A stretch of DNA of 38,674 nt. Origin: an uncultured Acidobacteriia bacterium (GTDB lineage: Bacteria; Acidobacteriota; Terriglobia; Bryobacterales; Bryobacteraceae). The notes beneath the pieces were generated by a model. The model did no database searches, was not told the DNA's origin, and was given only the letters and a program-made list of their open reading frames with translations. The DNA is taken from contig CAIRSA010000096.1 of the NCBI GenBank assembly GCA_903881085.1, positions 1 to 38,674 of the forward strand, in the 5' to 3' direction. The translations under genes were made by a program, and so were the position numbers. Positions within the stretch are counted from its first letter, which is position 1, and every line of letters starts with the position of its first letter. Below, piece by piece: positions 34,318 through 38,674 of this stretch.

Positions 34318-35385
34318 CTACCTGGAAACGTTGTTGAGGGGCCGAATGCGAATATTGCGGAACCGGACGTCACTGACGTGATGCTGCAGCGAAATGGCGG
34401 TGGGAAAAGGTACATCTACCGGATAGCGCGCAGACAGGCTTCCATTCAGCCAGTGCTCAACATGGTCCTGAGCAACCAGGATTCTCGACTGATTCCATTC
34501 TCCTAGCGGCTTCGCCAGCGAACGGGATACGGCTGTCACCCCATACAATGCGCCGCTGCGTTGTCTAGGATCGGATCGAGCGCCCGGGTCGCCATTATCA
34601 TCGGCGATTTGGTATTCGAATCCGACGGCTTGCCGCGGAACGCCAGTGTTAAACATATCGGCTCCATACAGCCGGTACTTCACTCCGGAGTTGGCCTTCT
34701 CCGCGGTTTTCCAGTCGAATTCCAGTTCGAAGTATAGGAATTCCCGATCGGTAAGAAGATCAGAGCGAGGTCCCTCGGGAACCGTGATCAGACATCCATC
34801 TTCGATGCGCCAGGATGCGGATACGGCCTTATTGCCTCCGATCGTTAACCAACCATTACTAGTCCGGCCGTCAAACAGCGGTTCCCAGCCAGTTGATGTG
34901 CGTGGAACCCGGCCGGCGCTGCGGTTGATTGAGCTTTGTGGCGCGCCATCCGTAGATACTCTTCCTGGAGCAGCCAGGAATGCGCCGTGCACGCTTGCTA
35001 TCTTCCAACGCCCCTGTTCTCGAACAAACGCGAAATCGAACGTGCCGGCATCGTAGGGCGGCGTTGCCTCAGGATCTCTCCAGACTCCGATCGCAAGCGC
35101 AGCGCCCGAATTGAGAAGCTGGACGTGGCGGATTAAGTAGGATCTGCTTTTCCAAGACGGTGCGAACTTCTTGATAGCCTCAGCGGAGGCGCTGATTCCA
35201 CCTGGACTGAACAACCTGGCCTGGGGGAGCTGGAGCAACGCAATCTTCTCCCCATCGGCTTGCTGAATTGCTTGGATGTAATCGGCTGCAGCGTGCCACA
35301 CATCTTCTTCCGTCGATATGGTTTCCTGCGCAGCGCAGCACCACGCGGATATAGCGAGGATGAGACGCAAGTGTCCCGGCAACAT
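34318..35385 (-). CDS. DUF1080 (3-keto-disaccharide hydrolase-like) protein fused to an NTF2-like N-terminal domain
   Basis: The 355-residue exported protein has a signal peptide (MLPGHLRLILAISAWCCAAQ). Residues 25-140 look like a SnoaL/DUF4440-type NTF2-like domain (VWHAAADYIQAIQQADGEKI, AFVREQGRWKIASVHGAF). Residues 165-350 are a DUF1080 domain, a concanavalin-like beta-sandwich, with WEPLFDGRTSNGW at 167-179, FELEFDWKTAEKANSGVKYR and GFEYQIADDNG, ending in DVRFRNIRIRPL. DUF1080 proteins in related bacteria cleave or bind oxidised (3-keto) disaccharides, often alongside Gfo/Idh/MocA oxidoreductases; one such enzyme is encoded about 6 kb to the left. The fusion with an NTF2-like domain is less usual. 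No operon partner is adjacent on the same strand. Confidence 0.85.
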   Translation of the reverse strand: MLPGHLRLILAISAWCCAAQETISTEEDVWHAAADYIQAIQQADGEKIALLQLPQARLFSPGGISASAEAIKKFAPSWKSRSYLIRHVQLLNSGAALAIGVWRDPEATPPYDAGTFDFAFVREQGRWKIASVHGAFLAAPGRVSTDGAPQSSINRSAGRVPRTSTGWEPLFDGRTSNGWLTIGGNKAVSASWRIEDGCLITVPEGPRSDLLTDREFLYFELEFDWKTAEKANSGVKYRLYGADMFNTGVPRQAVGFEYQIADDNGDPGARSDPRQRSGALYGVTAVSRSLAKPLGEWNQSRILVAQDHVEHWLNGSLSARYPVDVPFPTAISLQHHVSDVRFRNIRIRPLNNVSR

Positions 35386-35441
35386 TGCAAGATTATACTA
35401 CGGCCGGGCCACACTCCCCGGCTTACATTCCCCCAAAAACT

Positions 35442-35486
35442 AAAAAGCGCCACCCCTCCAGGCAGGAGTACCCGAAGGAGTGGCGC
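35442..35486 (-). terminator. Intrinsic terminator after the Ig-repeat surface protein gene
   Basis: On the minus strand, GCGCCACTCC pairs with GGGGTGGCGC (with one imperfect position and a further GGAG/CTCC match) around a loop rich in CTTCGGG, followed by TTTTT. It lies 46 bases past the stop codon of the Ig-repeat protein and ahead of the upstream region of the DUF1080 gene. Confidence 0.75.
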
Positions 35487-35532
35487 GAAAACCCGGCGAG
35501 CAGAGACCTCCCGCCGGTAGGGGAAGAGCCGG

Positions 35533-37629
35533 CTAGTTCACCTCAATCTGGCTGCACAACACGGTATTGGTAGCCGCATCGCGCAAACCCTTCCATTGAA
35601 CCCTCATGCCCGCGGTCACATAACTCGTGATCGTGTGCAGGTTCGTATCCGGAGTGTTGACGTTGATATTTGTCGTACTGCTCCAAATCAACTTCTTCGC
35701 GCCCACCATCAGATACCCCGGACCAACCGCCGTGATCGTACCCAGCGATTCATCCTGGTTGGTATAGTGGCCCGCCGGCGCAGCATTGATGGTCAACGAA
35801 ACCGTCGCCGAGGCCGTAGCCCCAGCCGCGTCCGTCGCCGTCAGCACCACGCTGAACGTGCCAGCCGCGGTGGGCGTTCCCTTAACCGCAGCACCGCTCA
35901 CCGAAAGCCCAGCCGGCAACCCTGTCGCCGCATAAGTGAACGGACCGAAGCCCGTCGCGCTCAACGCCGCCGTGTAAGCCGTTCCAACCGTGCCCGTGGG
36001 CAGCGCCGGAGCAAAGCCCAGGGTCTGATCCAGAATCGTCAACGGCAGCGTTTTCGTCACCGTCGTACCAACCGCATCCACCGCCGTCACCACCACACTG
36101 AAGGTGCCCACCACCGCCGGTGTGCCCGCGATGTTGCCGTTGGTATAGCTCAACCCCGCCGGCAATCCGCTCACTGTCACATTGTAAGGAGCAACTCCCC
36201 AAGCTACCGTCACAGGTGCAACGTAAGCCACACCAGCCGTACCGCCGGGCAGTGAGAGCGTGCTCACTTGCACCGCCGGACTCACCGTCAGATGGTTCAG
36301 AATGCAGCCGGCCGGATCCGTAGTTCCGGTCCAGCTCAGAATCAATCCGGTCTGATACCAGTTCACTAGACCGCCGTTAAAGGTGACCGTCGCCGGTGCC
36401 AACAACGAAGTCCACAAGTGGTCCAGCAGGTTGAGCCCGCCATTCACTACGATGAAACCCGGATTGCGCGGCACATACGCCGACTCAACTGCGTTGGATC
36501 CGCTGCAAACTACCGCCACCGGATTGGTGATGGTCAACGTCACGCCAACGGTGATCGCCGCGCCTGAGGAGCCGGTAGCCGTCAACGACACTGGATATGC
36601 ACCAGCCGCCGGCGCAGTTCCCGCCACTGTTGTTCCCGTCAATACCAAGCCAGCCGGCAAGCCGCTAGCCGAATAATTGAACGCGCCCGTGCCGCCCGCT
36701 GCGCCTGCAAACGTCGAGGAATAAGCCGCGTTCGCCACTCCCGGCGCAAGCGTTGGATTGAACGTGATCGCCGGATTGCTCACCACCAACGAAAGCGTCG
36801 CTGTCGTGGACAATGCTGTCACACTATCGGTAGCCGTCACGCTCACTGTCGACGTCCCGGCCACCTGCGGAGTGCCGCTGATCCCGGTCGCCGCCGCGTA
36901 CCCGAGACCCGCCGGCAGGCCCGTAACCGCCAGCGTCACTGCGTCACCATTCGGACCGCTCGCGGCAACCGACGCCGCGTACGGAACCCCCGACACACCG
37001 GCCGGCAACGAAGTCGTCGTAATCGTCGGCGCCGCGCCCGGCGTCGTAGCCGCCAGCGTCGTCAACTGGAACGCAGTCGCCCACTGCGAATTCGCATTGA
37101 GATAGCCTACCACCAGCCCTGGCTGCATAGCGCCAACGCCCTGCGTGATAAAGCTCGACGCGTTCATGTTGGCCGGAAACACCCCGGCCGTGAACGCCGT
37201 TCCCGTCGGATCGTAGAGCTGCACTGATATGGTAGTAAACTGGAATCCGCCGAAGCTGGCCGACATGGGCGCCCAGGAAGTCGTGTTAACTTCGAGGCGA
37301 TCCCCGACACCGTACGTTCCCGGCGTCAGATTGTCGTACATCGTAATCTGCCCGGGCCCCGAAGTACCCGTCGACCCTAGCATCGTCAGCGTAAGCGAAC
37401 TGAACTGGAACGTGTTCATCGTCCCGCCCTGATAGGGTGCACTCGTCATCGTCTGCGTGTCACTGAAGGTGAACGTTCCGGTGAATGGAGTTAAAGGCGG
37501 GATAGTAGCCGTCGTCAAGCCATTGGTCTGGGTCACCCCGGAACTGACTGTGCCACTGAATTGATAAGTGTGGTCCGCTGCCTGGGCAACAAGGGCCAAG
37601 GGCAGACAGAGCGCCATGATTTTCAACAT
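35533..37629 (-). CDS. Exported surface protein with four putative-Ig (He_PIG-like) repeats
   Basis: The 698-residue protein has a signal peptide (MLKIMALCLPLALVAQA) and an N-terminal region at about 20-195 (YQFSGTVSSGVTQ, FTGTFTFSDTQTM) resembling the leading domain of PEP-CTERM proteins, although no PEP-CTERM tail is present. Four repeats of about 83-86 residues follow, at about 200-286, 287-370, 453-535 and 536-617. Each carries GLPAGL near its centre (from 237, 323, 488 and 570) and GTFSVVVTA-type strands. Repeats 2 and 3 are separated by an 82-residue insert with two cysteines (VVCSGSN and PAGCIL). A distinct C-terminal domain (618-698) contains GTITAVGPGYLMVGAKKLIW. Composition is rich in Ala, Thr, Gly and Val, as in adhesins. 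The ATG at 37629 is preferred to one eight codons earlier because GGAAAGG lies about 10 bases before it. The function is unknown; cell-surface binding is inferred. Confidence 0.85.
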   Translation of the reverse strand: MLKIMALCLPLALVAQAADHTYQFSGTVSSGVTQTNGLTTATIPPLTPFTGTFTFSDTQTMTSAPYQGGTMNTFQFSSLTLTMLGSTGTSGPGQITMYDNLTPGTYGVGDRLEVNTTSWAPMSASFGGFQFTTISVQLYDPTGTAFTAGVFPANMNASSFITQGVGAMQPGLVVGYLNANSQWATAFQLTTLAATTPGAAPTITTTSLPAGVSGVPYAASVAASGPNGDAVTLAVTGLPAGLGYAAATGISGTPQVAGTSTVSVTATDSVTALSTTATLSLVVSNPAITFNPTLAPGVANAAYSSTFAGAAGGTGAFNYSASGLPAGLVLTGTTVAGTAPAAGAYPVSLTATGSSGAAITVGVTLTITNPVAVVCSGSNAVESAYVPRNPGFIVVNGGLNLLDHLWTSLLAPATVTFNGGLVNWYQTGLILSWTGTTDPAGCILNHLTVSPAVQVSTLSLPGGTAGVAYVAPVTVAWGVAPYNVTVSGLPAGLSYTNGNIAGTPAVVGTFSVVVTAVDAVGTTVTKTLPLTILDQTLGFAPALPTGTVGTAYTAALSATGFGPFTYAATGLPAGLSVSGAAVKGTPTAAGTFSVVLTATDAAGATASATVSLTINAAPAGHYTNQDESLGTITAVGPGYLMVGAKKLIWSSTTNINVNTPDTNLHTITSYVTAGMRVQWKGLRDAATNTVLCSQIEVN

Positions 37630-37653
37630 ATAAATAGTACCTTTCCGGGCCAT

Positions 37654-37909
37654 TGGAATTGAGAAATATCGTGGCCACTGGTACTAAAGGGGAGCAAGGT
37701 ACAGGAAAAATATAGGTGATCCAGGTAAACTACTCTTCAAATGCACAATTGATCGGATTCGAAGATCTGGATGTCTTTAGAGGCCCGGCGCGTTCACCGC
37801 AGTTCGAAGTTTTTCTTGTCCAATCGAAACAGCTGCTTGCGATTCAAGCGCCGCGCGGCCTGCCCGAATCCCTTGACACCGCCCGCTATGCTACAAACAG
37901 AGGGGCAAA
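37654..37909. other. Intergenic region without a recognisable gene
   Basis: This stretch is divergent between the Ig-repeat protein and the last gene. I see no convincing coding frame. A TTGACA hexamer at 37873-37878 on the plus strand could be a -35 box for the gene at 38003; the nearest -10-like sequence (TACAAA) is only 13 bases further on, so the match is poor. Confidence 0.4.
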
Positions 37910-37993
37910 CCGCCACAGCGTGGCGAGATTTCCTCCTATCCTATTGATTCTACATTCAAGAGCCGCCACACTGTGGCGGTTTTTGTTTTTTTT
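37910..37993 (+). promoter_or_regulatory. Leader with repeated CCGCCACA stems ending in a terminator-like hairpin, directly before the gene at 38003
   Basis: Two hairpins use the same stem sequence. The first is CGCCAC-AGC-GTGGCG (37911-37925). The second is CCGCCAC-ACT-GTGGCGG (37963-37979), followed by 14 bases that are all T except one G, like an intrinsic terminator. The segment CCGCCACAG at 37910-37918 is also a perfect 9-base complement of CTGTGGCGG at 37971-37979, so the first copy could pair with the last arm and prevent the terminator. The start codon follows 9 bases after the T run, with GGAG between. This fits attenuation. Alternatively, the 17-base palindrome CCGCCACACTGTGGCGG is an operator for a dimeric regulator. 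Confidence 0.6.
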
Positions 37994-38002
37994 GGAGCGA
38001 AC

Positions 38003-38614
38003 ATGCAACAGAAAATCACTGATAGCGCTTTTGAACTCGGTACGCAGTTAGGGCGCCGCCAGGCCTTCACCATGGTGGCGGGCCGGTGTTCCGCCGCCGA
38101 AGCGCAATGTCTGCAGAACATCCGCGAAAAGAAACAGTTCCTCGCCCTGGGAATGAACTGGGGCACGTTCTGCAAAGAACAGGCCGGTATCAGCCGCTCG
38201 CAGGCTGACAAGCTCATCCGCCAGTTAGAGGAGTTCGGCCCCGGCTTCTTTACCCTGGCCGCTGTCACCGGCATCACTGCGGCGGAGTACCGCGGCGTGT
38301 CCAGTGCCGTCACCGAACAGGGCTTGCTGCACGCCGGCGAGGCCATCGCCATTGTGCCTGAAAACGCGTCACGGCTCACAGCAGCTATCGAGCAGATGCG
38401 GCAACAAGCGGACCCGCCTGAATCCGCCGACCCATTACCCAGCCCTGTGGAGCGTTCCTTTGTTCGCTTCGAAAAGATGCTCAAAGGAGCGTTCGCCGAA
38501 CTGGACCGGCTACAGTCCACGACGCTCAACATGGGGGACCGCCTGCGCTTGCAATCGGAGCTTGGCAGCGGTATCGACAAGCTTCGCCGCTACGCCGCGG
38601 ACCTACACATCTAG
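38003..38614 (+). CDS. Unrecognised protein with helix-turn-helix-like segment
   Basis: I do not recognise a named family. The 203-residue protein is mostly helical and has no signal peptide. Residues 30-75 (CSAAEAQCLQNIREKKQF, NWGTFCKEQAGISRSQADKL) resemble the helix-turn-helix segments of DUF3102- and ParB-like plasmid or phage proteins, in which a phrase like 'W-x-x-FC...GISRSxAxxLI' forms the DNA-reading helices. The C-terminal third (SFVRFEKMLKGAFAELDRL, RLRLQSELGSGIDKLRRYA) looks like a coiled coil for dimerisation. The ATG at 38003 is chosen because GGAG lies 5 bases before it; an in-frame GTG at 37973 lies inside the hairpin stem and is unlikely. A DNA-binding regulator acting on the palindromes just upstream is a reasonable guess, not shown. 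Confidence 0.7.
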   Translation: MQQKITDSAFELGTQLGRRQAFTMVAGRCSAAEAQCLQNIREKKQFLALGMNWGTFCKEQAGISRSQADKLIRQLEEFGPGFFTLAAVTGITAAEYRGVSSAVTEQGLLHAGEAIAIVPENASRLTAAIEQMRQQADPPESADPLPSPVERSFVRFEKMLKGAFAELDRLQSTTLNMGDRLRLQSELGSGIDKLRRYAADLHI

Positions 38615-38638
38615 CCTCTGCCGGGCAGAATGGCATTC

Positions 38639-38655
38639 CAATGTCGCTTACATTG
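38639..38655. repeat. Short inverted repeat downstream of the last gene
   Basis: CAATGT and ACATTG flank a 5-base spacer, and just before it GAATGGCATTC (38628-38638) is a near-perfect palindrome. There is no T run, so it is not a clear terminator. It may be the start of a regulatory region that continues beyond the window. Confidence 0.25.
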
Positions 38656-38674
38656 ACCAGAACGACGCGTCGCA

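Noticed and set aside
35442..35486. Hairpin with CTTCGGG loop considered as a riboswitch or leader for the DUF1080 gene
   Set aside because: It lies after the stop of the Ig-repeat gene with a T run on that strand, and is upstream but in the wrong orientation for DUF1080, so a simple terminator explains it.
1..38674. CRISPR arrays, tRNA and rRNA genes, insertion sequences, prophage or a biosynthetic gene cluster
   Set aside because: No regularly spaced direct repeats, cloverleaf sequences, transposase or integrase motifs, phage structural genes, or NRPS/PKS-type enzymes were seen.

Overview
The window looks like a chromosomal segment of an Acidobacteriota bacterium, most likely of the Solibacter/Bryobacter type. 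This is inferred from gene content, not from a marker gene: no rRNA or tRNA was seen. The signs are GC-rich coding sequence, SusC/Oar-like TonB-dependent receptors with an N-terminal carboxypeptidase-regulatory domain, sulfatases and a Gfo/Idh/MocA oxidoreductase with twin-arginine-like leaders, a DUF1080 protein, a plant-type glutaminyl cyclase, and many lipobox-free signal peptides ending in AQ. I see no insertion sequence, prophage, integrase or CRISPR array.

Layout. 1-5.2 kb: two tandem, closely related TonB-dependent receptors on the minus strand, each followed by a hairpin terminator. 5.2-7.4 kb: a two-module VOC protein, a small secreted protein and an AAA/DUF4143-like ATPase. 7.5-8.9 kb: myo-inositol-phosphate synthase. 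8.9-11.2 kb: cyanase (cynS) followed after 1 bp by a membrane SpoIIE/PP2C phosphatase with an extracytoplasmic sugar-binding-like domain. 11.2-16.9 kb: two divergent sulfatases and a GH78 alpha-L-rhamnosidase, a possible sulfated-polysaccharide module. 16.9-24.7 kb: a nitrate assimilation operon read right to left (DmsB-DmsC fusion, molybdopterin nitrate reductase, nirB, nirD, narK), with three of its four junctions being ATGA overlaps. 24.9-26 kb: a broken higB with an intact higA, and a HicB-like gene with a possible remnant of a partner. 26-29.6 kb: a barrel-less POTRA protein, a glutaminyl cyclase, an oxidoreductase and a DUF2809 membrane protein. 29.5-34.2 kb: vapBC, a large Oar-like TonB receptor and an orphan HicB. 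34.3-38.7 kb: a DUF1080 protein with an NTF2-like N-terminus, a large Ig-repeat surface protein, and a 203-aa unrecognised protein preceded by a repeated-stem hairpin leader.

How the genes work together. The clearest pathway is nitrogen acquisition: NarK imports nitrate, the molybdoenzyme reduces it to nitrite, and NirBD reduces nitrite to ammonium. The fused iron-sulfur/membrane-anchor protein suggests that the nitrate step draws electrons from the quinol pool instead of from soluble ferredoxin. Cyanase is a second possible ammonia source. The outer-membrane receptors, sulfatases and rhamnosidase suggest scavenging of complex, possibly sulfated, rhamnose-containing glycans. Four toxin-antitoxin-like loci lie within about 9.3 kb, and only vapBC appears intact.

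The best candidates for something undescribed are the DmsBC-type nitrate assimilation operon, the attenuator-like or operator-like leader in front of the unknown gene at 38003, and the phosphatase coupled to cyanase. All functions are read from sequence motifs by eye; no database search was run.
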